15,945 bases of DNA from Faecalicatena sp. (GCA_009774255.1 VSNK01000119.1:1-15945); one strand, 5' to 3'. Positions 1-7,403 are shown, counted from the stretch's first letter. Numbers and translations: made by a program. Notes: generated by a model from the letters alone, not told the origin.

Positions 1-912
1 GGAAAATACGGCGACCACGCGTGTCTCTGACCATCCACACAGTTCAAAATGATGATGGATCGGTGCCATCTTAAAGAATCTTTTTCCGCCTGTCTTCTTG
101 AAATATGTCACCTGGATCATGACAGAAGCCACCTCCACCACATAGATCAGACCCACGATCACTATATACAGCGGCATCTGCATCATATACGCGGTCCCTG
201 CTACAAAGCCGCCCAATGCCAGTGATCCCGTATCCCCCATGAACACGCTGGCCGGATGCACATTGAAGAGCAGAAAGCCCATCAGCGCACCGACTACCGC
301 GCAGGTAATCGGCTCAATCCCGCTTTTGGAGCCGATCGCCACTACCGTAAAAAAAACTGCCACCAGCAACGTTACGCTGGATGCGAGGCCGTCTAATCCA
401 TCCGTAAAATTCGTTCCGTTCACCGTCCCGATAACCGCCACAAACAAAAGCGGCACGGCAACCCATCCGATATCCAGATAATTGCCGCCGGAAAACGGAA
501 TCAGGAGCACCAGAGGAATCTCCGCCACCTTTACAATATAGAAAGCAAACACGGCCGTCACTACGATCTGCAGCGCCATCTTCTGCCCGGGATACAATCC
601 ATCGGAGCGCTTCATCACTACCTTCAGGTAATCATCCAAAAATCCGATCAGCCCGAATCCTACCGTCAGAAACAGCACCGGGATGATCTTCGGATAATCC
701 TTTACATAAAACAAGGAAGTAATGATCACACTGGCAACAATCATCACACCGCCCATAGTCGGTGTGCCTGCCTTCTTCAAATGAGATTTCACGCCCTCCG
801 CGCGCTCTGTCTGCCCTACTTTCAGTTTTCTAAGAAATGGGATCACCACCGGTCCCATAATCACACTCAGCACAAACGAAATCAATACTGGTATCACTAC
901 ATGTTCTGCCAT
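1..912 (-). CDS. mraY: Phospho-N-acetylmuramoyl-pentapeptide-transferase MraY (3' end outside window)
   Basis: MraY transfers phospho-MurNAc-pentapeptide from UDP to undecaprenyl phosphate, making lipid I at the inner face of the membrane. The frame stays open for 304 codons to the window edge; the family is usually about 320 residues, so only the last few are missing. Diagnostic motifs are visible: GFLDDYLK at residues 90-97 (paired Asp), NGTNFTDGLDGLASS at 165-179, MGDTGSLALGG from 225, and MAPIHHHFE followed by GWSETRVV near the C-terminus. The start, MAEHVVIPVLISF, follows a GAGGTGG ribosome binding site with short spacing. It is the last visible gene of the minus-strand dcw operon. The unusually long 216-bp gap before it is occupied by a palindromic repeat, so its expression probably depends on read-through of that structure. 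Identification is essentially certain. Confidence 0.97.
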   Translation of the reverse strand, partial: MAEHVVIPVLISFVLSVIMGPVVIPFLRKLKVGQTERAEGVKSHLKKAGTPTMGGVMIVASVIITSLFYVKDYPKIIPVLFLTVGFGLIGFLDDYLKVVMKRSDGLYPGQKMALQIVVTAVFAFYIVKVAEIPLVLLIPFSGGNYLDIGWVAVPLLFVAVIGTVNGTNFTDGLDGLASSVTLLVAVFFTVVAIGSKSGIEPITCAVVGALMGFLLFNVHPASVFMGDTGSLALGGFVAGTAYMMQMPLYIVIVGLIYVVEVASVMIQVTYFKKTGGKRFFKMAPIHHHFELCGWSETRVVAVFS

Positions 913-945
913 ATATCCACCTCACATCTCTTTTGTCTAACCGTT

Positions 946-1107
946 TACAGTATGTTACAGTTCACGGCCTAACCGGCCGCGAACTGTAACGCATCCAGCC
1001 CATTGAAAAGTCGCCTGCCGGCGAGGGGCTGGATGCCAGAAACCGCTATTTTACTGGCCGGATGCCTTGCAGCAAGGTGCAAGGCACCGTGAACAGTAAC
1101 TACAGTA
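946..1107. repeat. Palindromic repeat element (MITE-like) between the SpoVD-like gene and mraY
   Basis: The element is bounded by imperfect terminal inverted repeats: GTTACAGTTCAC at 954-965 against GTGAACAGTAAC at 1089-1100, 11 of 12 matching, with weaker extension outward. It contains three nested hairpins. GTTACAGTTC (954-963) pairs with GAACTGTAAC (981-990) and is continued by CGGCC/GGCCG around a 5-nt loop. GCATCCAGCCC (991-1001) pairs with GGGCTGGATGC (1026-1036), with a small TCGCC/GGCGA stem inside. TGCCTTGC (1063-1070) pairs with GCAAGGCA (1079-1086). No protein is supported here. Such modular palindromes are typical of small non-autonomous elements or dispersed intergenic repeats; the family assignment is inference. 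Confidence 0.8.
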
Positions 1108-1128
1108 TACCTCATTCCGGCCTGTTTT

Positions 1129-2880
1129 TCAATCGTCAGTTGCAGTTCCTGGCGTAACCTGTCTCTCCATCCCCAGATAAGGAAGCACATTGTCATAAAT
1201 GCTCCTGAGCACCGGTGCGGCTATGGTTCCGCCATAATAGACTCCCTGGGGATTGTGGATCACCACCATGCCGATGACCTGAGGGTTATCGGCCGGCGCG
1301 AATCCGATGAAGGAGGCGATATATTTGTGGGCGCTTCTCGGAAGTGTCTGGGATGTGGCTGTTTTCCCCCCAATCCGGTACCCTTCAATATAGGCTTTCT
1401 TGCCGCCTCCTTCTGACACCACACTTTCCAGGAGCGTCCGCATGGTAGCCGATGTCTTTTCCGACACAATTCCTTTCTTCTCATCATAGGAAAACTGTTT
1501 GAGTTCTTCTCCGTCATGGCTCAGGACCGCCATTCCAAAATGCGGCGTGATCCTTCTTCCACCGTTGATCAGGGAGCTTACCGTCGTCAGCATCTGGATC
1601 GGTGTGATCTGAAAAGACTGTCCAAAGCTCATGGTAGCCAGCTCTACGATCCCGATATCCTCCTTCTTATGCATGATCGTCCCTGCCTCCCCCGGAAGAT
1701 CTACGTTGGTCAGGCTCATCAGACCAAACTGTTTAAAATAATCATAAAAACGATCCGCCCCCAGTCTCAGTCCGATCTCAATGAATACAGGGTTGCAGGA
1801 ATTCTGCAGTCCCTGGGTAAAAGTCTCCGCGCCATGTCCTCCTACCTTGTGGCAGCGGATCTTGCGGTCCTCCACCATCTTGTAGCCCGGACATGAAAAA
1901 TGATCGTTCAGGCTGACCACGCCTTCTTCCAGGCATGCCGTAGCCGTAATGATCTTGAACGTAGAGCCCGGTTCATAGGTATCGTTGATGCATCCGTTCC
2001 GCCACATCTGGTTCAGCAGATTTTGTTTTTCCTCATCACTGATTCCGGAGATGTCTCTCTCCATGTTCAATGTAAACGGATCGTTCAGGTTAAATTCCGG
2101 TACATTGACCATAGCCAGGATCTCTCCGTTCTGCGGATTCATCAGGATCACCGATACACTGTCCGCCTGTTTCTCTTCCATGACCTTTGCCGCCGCCTGC
2201 GTACAAAAGGACTGGATGTTATAGTCCAGGCTGATCTTGAGTGTATTGCCCGCCACCGGCTCTACCCGATCCTCCGCCACGCCTTCCAGTTCAATCCCCC
2301 TGGCATCCGTGACTGTCAGTATCGTGCCGTTTGTGCCTTTGAGGTAATCCTCATACTTGACCTCCAGCCCAATGATGCCCTGATTGTCGCCGCCCGTAAA
2401 TCCCAATACTTTGGAGGCAAGGTCATCGTACAGATAATAGCGCTTGAAATCTTCATCTACCTTCACCCCTGCCAGATTATAATCGCGGATCCGGTCTCCA
2501 GTCTCTTTCTCCACGTTCGTTTTTACCTTTTCCATCGAAGAAACTCTTTCCACACGCTTCCTTACCGTACTTTCCTCCAGCTCCAGTTCCCGGGACAGGA
2601 TCTCGATCACACCTTCCGGATCCTCGATCTGGCTGTGGATGACAGAGATCGTACATACCGTCTTATTGGTTGCCAGGACCGTACCGTTCCTGTCCACAAT
2701 TTCCCCACGTGCCGCTTTGATCGCGCGCTCCCTCTCGTGAAGCGCCTCCGCCTTTTTCTGATAATACCCGGCATCAAAGACCATCAGGTATACCAGCCGG
2801 AAGATCAGGCCGAAAATAATGATACAGGCCGCGCCGAAGACGACAAGCATCTTCTTCTTATTATATGTCCTGTTTTTCAT
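1129..2880 (-). CDS. SpoVD-like class B penicillin-binding protein (transpeptidase, no PASTA domain)
   Basis: A 583-residue membrane-anchored D,D-transpeptidase that cross-links peptidoglycan outside the membrane. A short basic N-terminus is followed by one membrane span at about residues 11-33, the PBP dimerisation domain (RGEIVDRNG at 58-66), and a transpeptidase domain from about 215 to 570. The catalytic motifs are STFK at 306-309 (acylated Ser306), SCN at 361-363 and KTAT at 506-509. The last deviates from the usual KTGT/KTGS. It ends without a PASTA domain, unlike Bacillus SpoVD. It is the second class B PBP in the operon, directly after the FtsI-like gene; in spore formers the second copy is commonly the cortex enzyme SpoVD, which is the basis for the name. 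Its ribosome binding site is buried in a hairpin. The vegetative versus sporulation role is inferred from order, not shown. Confidence 0.88.
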   Translation of the reverse strand: MKNRTYNKKKMLVVFGAACIIIFGLIFRLVYLMVFDAGYYQKKAEALHERERAIKAARGEIVDRNGTVLATNKTVCTISVIHSQIEDPEGVIEILSRELELEESTVRKRVERVSSMEKVKTNVEKETGDRIRDYNLAGVKVDEDFKRYYLYDDLASKVLGFTGGDNQGIIGLEVKYEDYLKGTNGTILTVTDARGIELEGVAEDRVEPVAGNTLKISLDYNIQSFCTQAAAKVMEEKQADSVSVILMNPQNGEILAMVNVPEFNLNDPFTLNMERDISGISDEEKQNLLNQMWRNGCINDTYEPGSTFKIITATACLEEGVVSLNDHFSCPGYKMVEDRKIRCHKVGGHGAETFTQGLQNSCNPVFIEIGLRLGADRFYDYFKQFGLMSLTNVDLPGEAGTIMHKKEDIGIVELATMSFGQSFQITPIQMLTTVSSLINGGRRITPHFGMAVLSHDGEELKQFSYDEKKGIVSEKTSATMRTLLESVVSEGGGKKAYIEGYRIGGKTATSQTLPRSAHKYIASFIGFAPADNPQVIGMVVIHNPQGVYYGGTIAAPVLRSIYDNVLPYLGMERQVTPGTATDD

Positions 2881-2885
2881 AGAAA

Positions 2886-2934
2886 AACCTTACAAAAGAT
2901 ATTTTTTATAACATATTATCTCTTTTGTAAGGTT
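2886..2934 (-). promoter_or_regulatory. 14-bp perfect hairpin enclosing the SpoVD-like gene's ribosome binding site
   Basis: AACCTTACAAAAGA at 2886-2899 is the exact reverse complement of TCTTTTGTAAGGTT at 2921-2934, with a 21-nt AT-rich loop. Read on the minus strand, the 3' arm contains the AAGG ribosome binding site, and TTTTTCT follows directly before the ATG at 2880. The structure therefore could hide the ribosome binding site, or act as a weak attenuator (stem plus U run), or both. It fills most of the gap between the FtsI-type stop and the SpoVD-like start. The regulatory role is inference; the repeat is seen directly. Confidence 0.65.
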
Positions 2935-2953
2935 ATGCATTTTATATCCTTGT

Positions 2954-5023
2954 TCATTCTACAATCTCATCCGGATAAGGTACCTGATATTCAAGAGGCA
3001 TCCCCGCCGCCCAGTCATCCAGATCCGGATCATAACTCTCATCAATATAAGCTCCGTCCACATTCGCGTAAGGATCCTCATAGGATTCGTCATAGGGGGT
3101 ATATTCTTCCGGCGCATCATAGGTTTCCTCCGATGCTTCCGGCTGTTCCACGGGAGGAGCTTCCTCCGGGACATTTTCCTCCTGCTTCGTGATATTCAGA
3201 TAAGGAAATGCCTGAGCCATGATCTTCTGGGACAGCTCCAGCACATACTGGCTTGTCTCCTGTTTCGCCACATTCGGCTCATCGATTACCACGTAGATCA
3301 CGACCTCCGGATTCTCCAGCGGAGCGCATCCGATAAAGGAAAGTACATAATTCTCCGCCTCTCTGGGAAGCTTTTCCGCAGTCCCGGTCTTACCGCCGAT
3401 GTCATATCCGGGGACAACCGCACTCTTCCCTGTCCCGTACTCCATGACCGCACGCAGGTAGGGCCGAATCTGCTCCGATGTCTCCGCCGATATGGTCTTG
3501 CGCAGCAGGACCGGATCCTTTGTCTCCACGACCTTGCCGTCCCCATCCTGGATCTGCTTCACAACATGGGGTTCATAATAGTAGCCGCCGTTCACCAGAG
3601 AACTGAATGCCGCTGCCACCTGAGTCATGGTCACATTGAAGCCCTGACCGAAGGAGCAGGTAGCCAGATTCACATCCAGCATATTCTCCTTTGTGAACAG
3701 AAGCCCCTCCGTGTAAGCCTCTCCCGGAAGGTCGATGCCTGTATATTCCCCGAAACCGAAAATGTGCTGATATCGAAGAAAATGATCTACACCGATCTTT
3801 TCAGACATATGCATCATCGCCACATTACAGGAATATGCGACCGCATCCTGTACCGTCTCCGTACCGTGCCCGGTCTTCAGATGGCAGTAGATGTCGTAGT
3901 CTCCGATATGAAGCATTCCATAGCATGCATAGGTTTCATCTCCCCGGATCGTTCCTGATTCCAGACCGGCCGCCACTGTCATCGGCTTTACCGTAGAACC
4001 CGGTTCAAAGGTATCGCTGACGCAGAAATTTCTCCACAGGTCATTCATTGCATTGAGCTGTTCCTCTTCCGACATCCCATTCCACTGCTCTTCGGAATAG
4101 AGAATGGAGAGATCTCTTGGATGGTTCAGATCAAAATCCGGATACGAAGCTTCCGCCAGAATCGCTCCTGTATTGGGATTCATAATCATGACTGCCGTAT
4201 TCTTGCTGCCCAGTTCCCCTGGACGCGCCTCCCCTGCATGGGCGTCATTGAACTCCCGAATGCATTGTTCCACCATACTCTGCAGCGTCAGATCAATCGT
4301 CGAGACTACCGTATTGCCGTTCTTAGCCGCCTTCACAGTCCGCTCAATGGACGCGTCGTCATTAAAATATCCATATTCCCGCCCATTGGTTCCGTTCAGG
4401 ATATCATTATAGGCACTTTCGATTCCGATCACGCCTTCATTGCCGCCCGCCACAAAGCCGATGACATCGCTTGCCAGCCTGCCGTAGGGATAGCTTCTCC
4501 GATAGTCCTCCTCCAACCAGATTCCATGCACGTCCGGATAAGCATCATCATCCTCATCAATTGCTTCAAATTCCTGAGCCTTATCATAGGACACATTTTT
4601 TGCCAGAATCTCATACCGACTGTCAGGCCGCGCTTCCAGTACTTCGCGCACCTGCGCTTCCGGAATTCCGAAAACACTTTCCAGCACTTCTATGGTAGGC
4701 TTTACATATTTCTCATCTGACTGCATCACAAAGGCATCCAGAATCACATTATACACCCGCTCGCTGGTCGCCATCCTGGTTCCGTTGCAGTCCACAATAT
4801 CCCCGCGTTTGTAGGGAATGGCCCGACTGTCATACTGCTGCTGTTCCAGTACAATCTTGGTATAGCCGCTCCCCTTGGAGGCATTGATATATGTAATTTT
4901 ACCGATTAAAGCAATAAAAGCCAGTACAACTGCCATAAAGACCATTACCAGCTTTTCCTGCATCCTCTTTGGAAATTTTTTTGTCAAAAAGTCAAATCTG
5001 TTTCTACGTCTGGGTACCGCCAT
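2954..5023 (-). CDS. FtsI/PBP2B-type class B penicillin-binding protein (division transpeptidase)
   Basis: A 689-residue septal peptidoglycan transpeptidase candidate, directly downstream of ftsL, its expected partner in the FtsL-DivIC-FtsW-FtsI divisome. A basic N-terminus precedes one membrane span at about residues 25-45. The dimerisation domain follows (KRGDIVDCNG at 72-81), then the transpeptidase domain with STVK at 343-346 (nucleophile Ser343), SCN at 398-400 and KTGTAE at 545-550. Residues about 614-689 form an unusual tail rich in Glu, Asp, Pro and Tyr, with no PASTA motif recognised. The AAAGGAG ribosome binding site lies 17 nt upstream of the ATG at 5023, which is longer than normal. 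The ATG close to that site is out of frame, and no in-frame GTG or TTG lies between, so this start is kept. Divisional role is inferred from position. Confidence 0.92.
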   Translation of the reverse strand: MAVPRRRNRFDFLTKKFPKRMQEKLVMVFMAVVLAFIALIGKITYINASKGSGYTKIVLEQQQYDSRAIPYKRGDIVDCNGTRMATSERVYNVILDAFVMQSDEKYVKPTIEVLESVFGIPEAQVREVLEARPDSRYEILAKNVSYDKAQEFEAIDEDDDAYPDVHGIWLEEDYRRSYPYGRLASDVIGFVAGGNEGVIGIESAYNDILNGTNGREYGYFNDDASIERTVKAAKNGNTVVSTIDLTLQSMVEQCIREFNDAHAGEARPGELGSKNTAVMIMNPNTGAILAEASYPDFDLNHPRDLSILYSEEQWNGMSEEEQLNAMNDLWRNFCVSDTFEPGSTVKPMTVAAGLESGTIRGDETYACYGMLHIGDYDIYCHLKTGHGTETVQDAVAYSCNVAMMHMSEKIGVDHFLRYQHIFGFGEYTGIDLPGEAYTEGLLFTKENMLDVNLATCSFGQGFNVTMTQVAAAFSSLVNGGYYYEPHVVKQIQDGDGKVVETKDPVLLRKTISAETSEQIRPYLRAVMEYGTGKSAVVPGYDIGGKTGTAEKLPREAENYVLSFIGCAPLENPEVVIYVVIDEPNVAKQETSQYVLELSQKIMAQAFPYLNITKQEENVPEEAPPVEQPEASEETYDAPEEYTPYDESYEDPYANVDGAYIDESYDPDLDDWAAGMPLEYQVPYPDEIVE

Positions 5024-5061
5024 CTGCTGCTGTAAACATACTCCTTTCCAAAACTATATAC

Positions 5062-5709
5062 TCATGGCAAACCTGATTTTGCCAGAACACCATTTTCCGG
5101 AATGTCGTTATATTGCTTCACGCGGTCAGTGGTAGGATTCTTGTAAGACACCACTCTGCCCTGTGATGCATACACCATCCCCAGTTCATTCAATGCCCGA
5201 TCCCTTACGGTATTGAGATTGACCGAATCCGCTGCCGCCTGATACGCGGTGTCATTCTTCTCCGTCAGATCCTCAAGCTCCCTCTGTAATGCCGTAATGT
5301 TCTCTGACCTGCTGACCGTCTCAGACTGCAGTCTGAGATACAAAAAGCAGATCACCACAGCGGCAATGGCCGCAGACGCAAGAAATACCACATAAGCGGT
5401 ATTCATGCTCAGCGCCCGTCTCCGGTTCTTCAGAACCTGACTGCTCGTCTTTTGTCTGTGCTCCGGTTCCCCAACCGGTACCTGCACGGGCAGAACTTCT
5501 GGCTGACGGGCAATGTTGTCATATACATATGCCTGTCCGCTCAGACTTCCCTGCCGCGCTCCGCCAGCATGAGTACGGCTCCCCACCGTACTTTGGCTTT
5601 GGTATGCGCCGCTTCTGCTTCGAGGCAGATCCCAATTCACCGTATCATAATAGGAATTACTATAATCTCTTTTGTGAATCGAATATGTGGTCGTCCTTGT
5701 CGATGCCAT
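5062..5709 (-). CDS. ftsL: FtsL-like division protein (septum formation initiator family)
   Basis: A 215-residue bitopic protein in the ftsL slot between rsmH and the FtsI-type gene. Residues 1-100 are a long, low-complexity Ser/Tyr/Arg/Gln-rich cytoplasmic segment. One membrane span follows at about 103-125, then a predicted coiled coil at about 126-158, then a C-terminal motif (RDRALNELGMVYASQGRVVSY, beginning at residue 169) resembling the FtsL/DivIC family end. FtsL/DivIC bridge FtsW-FtsI to the rest of the divisome. The ATG at 5709 is chosen because AAAGGGG lies 10 nt upstream. The frame stays open 40 codons further, through two hairpins, but that stretch has no good ribosome binding site. 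The family is poorly conserved; the call rests on position, topology and coiled coil. The N-terminal extension is longer than in Bacillus FtsL. Confidence 0.85.
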   Translation of the reverse strand: MASTRTTTYSIHKRDYSNSYYDTVNWDLPRSRSGAYQSQSTVGSRTHAGGARQGSLSGQAYVYDNIARQPEVLPVQVPVGEPEHRQKTSSQVLKNRRRALSMNTAYVVFLASAAIAAVVICFLYLRLQSETVSRSENITALQRELEDLTEKNDTAYQAAADSVNLNTVRDRALNELGMVYASQGRVVSYKNPTTDRVKQYNDIPENGVLAKSGLP

Positions 5710-5731
5710 CGTTCTTACGCCCCTTTCTTCT

Positions 5732-5791
5732 TTTATCAGGATTCTCCCCTTCCTGATAAACCCGTATCTGTTTCGTCCCCTTACAGATACG
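5732..5791 (-). promoter_or_regulatory. Twin hairpins with matching AAGGGGA loops upstream of ftsL
   Basis: Two consecutive stem-loops lie 2 nt apart, each with a perfect 9-bp stem and an 11-nt loop. One is CGTATCTGT (5763-5771) with ACAGATACG (5783-5791); the other is TTTATCAGG (5732-5740) with CCTGATAAA (5752-5760). The stems differ in sequence, but on the minus strand the loops read AAGGGGACGAA and AAGGGGAGAAT, sharing the first seven bases. The ftsL ribosome binding site (AAAGGGGCG) lies just downstream. Conservation of loop rather than stem suggests RNA-protein recognition, for example a CsrA-like GGA-in-loop site, or RNA-RNA contact. The function is inference. Confidence 0.6.
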
Positions 5792-5815
5792 ATATCTATT
5801 TTATATACTCCTTTA

Positions 5816-6751
5816 TCAGCTCCGTTCAAAAATCCGCAGCTTTGCGCTTTTCGAACGGCTGTTGTTGTCCATTTCCTCCTTTCCAGGAAGAATAGGTCTG
5901 CTTGTGATCATCTTCCCTTTTGAAACCTTTCCGCAGACACAGACCGGAAAATGGCTCGGACAGGTGCAGGGATTCTCCTGCCTTCGAAACGTTTGTTTTA
6001 CGATCCTGTCCTCCAGCGAATGAAACGTGATGATACAGATCCTTCCCCCCGGGTTCAGCATATCGATCATCTCATCCAGTGTGTTCTCCAGCACTTCCAG
6101 TTCCCGGTTCAACTCAATCCTAAGCGCCTGGAACGTGCGCTTGGACGGGTGTCCGGAAGCTTTCCGAATCTTCATCGGTATGGCATGCCTGATCACTTCA
6201 TTCAACTGCTCTGTCGTCTCGATCGGTGCCTTTTCACGCTCACTCACAATGTGCTTTGCAATATTTTTCGCGAATCTGTCTTCCCCATAGTCTCGGATCA
6301 TGCGGTACAACTCCGCTTCGCTGTACGAATTCACAATATCCTTTGCCGTCTGCTGCTGCCTCTGATCCATCCGCATGTCCAGAGGTGCCTCCAATCGGTA
6401 AGAAAATCCCCGCTCAGCCATATCCAGCTGATACGAGGACACACCTAGATCAAGAACGATCCCATCGACCTTTTCAATTCCGACAGCCTGAAGCCGCGAT
6501 CCGATCTCACAGTAATTGCTCCGAATGACCGTGACCATCTTCCCAAAGCCCTGCAGGCGGACACTGGCTGCTTCGATCGCAGCAGCGTCCTGATCTATCC
6601 CTATGAATCTCCCCTTGTTGTTCAGACGCCTGCACACTTCAAAGGCATGTCCGCCTCCTCCGAGCGTGGCATCTACATAGACGCCGTCCGGCTTTATCGC
6701 CAGCCCGTCTACCGTCTCTTTCAGTAATACTGAAGTATGTTGGTATGCCAT
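5816..6751 (-). CDS. rsmH: 16S rRNA (cytosine-1402-N4)-methyltransferase RsmH
   Basis: A 311-residue SAM-dependent methyltransferase (formerly MraW) that modifies N4 of C1402 in the decoding centre of 16S rRNA. Motifs seen are MAYQHTSVLLKETV at the N-terminus, DATLGGGGHA at residues 27-36 (SAM-binding glycine loop), GIDQD at 51-55, and DGIVLDLGVSSYQLD at 96-110. Later come SGHPSKRTFQALRIELNREL and ICIITFHSLEDRIVK, both family signatures. The ATG at 6751 is preferred over an ATG six codons upstream because AGGAGG sits 5 nt before it and the homologous N-terminus begins there. It is second in the operon after mraZ and about 50 bp downstream of it. Length is normal for the family. Confidence 0.97.
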   Translation of the reverse strand: MAYQHTSVLLKETVDGLAIKPDGVYVDATLGGGGHAFEVCRRLNNKGRFIGIDQDAAAIEAASVRLQGFGKMVTVIRSNYCEIGSRLQAVGIEKVDGIVLDLGVSSYQLDMAERGFSYRLEAPLDMRMDQRQQQTAKDIVNSYSEAELYRMIRDYGEDRFAKNIAKHIVSEREKAPIETTEQLNEVIRHAIPMKIRKASGHPSKRTFQALRIELNRELEVLENTLDEMIDMLNPGGRICIITFHSLEDRIVKQTFRRQENPCTCPSHFPVCVCGKVSKGKMITSRPILPGKEEMDNNSRSKSAKLRIFERS

Positions 6752-6802
6752 CCTATCCTCCTGCATCAAGTAATCATCCTATATCTGTCCGGACCCTTAC
6801 CG

Positions 6803-7240
6803 TCAGATCCGGATTCCGATTGCTTCCATACGTTCTGCAATTGCATCCAGATCCTCCTCGCTGACAACGCTTTTCTCTTCCCAAAGTTCCTTATCCCAGA
6901 TCTCCACACGATCCTGAACTCCCACAAGGACAACGTCCTTTTCAAGATGTGCCGCTTTTCTGAGGGAAGGCGGTACAAGCACTCTCCCCTGCTTGTCAAA
7001 ACTGCCTTCGGAAGCACTTCCGAAGAAATAGCGTTTAAATATTCTGGCATCCTTGTTCATCCGTGGCAAGGTTTCCAGTTCTTCGACGAATTTGTTCCAT
7101 TCTTCCTGGGAATACACAAACAGACAGCCTTCCAATCCATTACAGATCACAAAATTATCACCCAAATCCTCCCGCAGCTTTGCTGGCATGATCAGGCGGC
7201 CCTTTTCGTCTATACTGTGATTAAACTCCCCTAGTAACAT
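6803..7240 (-). CDS. mraZ: Transcriptional regulator MraZ
   Basis: A 145-residue protein with the two tandem AbrB-like SpoVT/MraZ half-domains. The first carries FNHSIDEKGRLIMPAKLRED near residues 6-25; the second carries FDKQGRVLVPPSLRKAA near 80-96, each with the conserved D-x-K/Q-GR turn. MraZ forms a ring-shaped oligomer that binds phased direct repeats at its own promoter and regulates the dcw operon. The ATG at 7240 has AAGGAG 6 nt upstream; a TTG directly before it is less likely. It is first in the operon, and its expected operator is visible just upstream. Length and motifs are typical. Confidence 0.97.
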   Translation of the reverse strand: MLLGEFNHSIDEKGRLIMPAKLREDLGDNFVICNGLEGCLFVYSQEEWNKFVEELETLPRMNKDARIFKRYFFGSASEGSFDKQGRVLVPPSLRKAAHLEKDVVLVGVQDRVEIWDKELWEEKSVVSEEDLDAIAERMEAIGIRI

Positions 7241-7265
7241 CAAGAACTCCTTCTGTCAACGGGCT

Positions 7266-7330
7266 CCACTTTCACCCCACTTTACTCCACTGTCCACCAC
7301 TTTTTACCACTTGAATCCATTGTAACCCAC
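7266..7330 (-). promoter_or_regulatory. MraZ operator: array of 10-bp-phased GTGG boxes
   Basis: On the minus strand GTGG occurs at plus positions 7327-7330, 7307-7310, 7297-7300, 7287-7290, 7277-7280 and 7266-7269, with ATGG at 7317-7320 filling the remaining slot. Six boxes are spaced exactly 10 bp and the last 11 bp. Known MraZ operators are short G-rich direct repeats at about 10-bp spacing, so that neighbouring subunits of the ring dock on one DNA face. The array runs from the -10 box to just upstream of the mraZ ribosome binding site, so binding should block initiation. The repeats are seen directly; the ligand is inferred from the adjacent mraZ. Confidence 0.88.
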
Positions 7331-7347
7331 ATCGCCCCCTTTTTCAA
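7319..7347 (-). promoter_or_regulatory. Sigma-A promoter of the mraZ/dcw operon
   Basis: On the minus strand TTGAAA (plus 7342-7347) is followed after exactly 17 bp by TACAAT (plus 7319-7324), close to the sigma-A consensus. The predicted start is near 7312, about 70 nt before the mraZ ATG. The -10 element overlaps the outer boxes of the MraZ repeat array, consistent with autorepression. Confidence 0.85.
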
Positions 7348-7403
7348 CCCTTTTTTTCACTTTTTAAGTTCATGCCATGGAATCTGATATGCTGTAAAAC
7401 AAC

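Noticed and set aside
1900..3192. Open plus-strand frame of 430 codons opposite the PBP genes
   Set aside because: It is antisense to two clearly identified PBP genes, has a His/Arg/Leu-rich composition typical of shadow frames, and has no credible start site.
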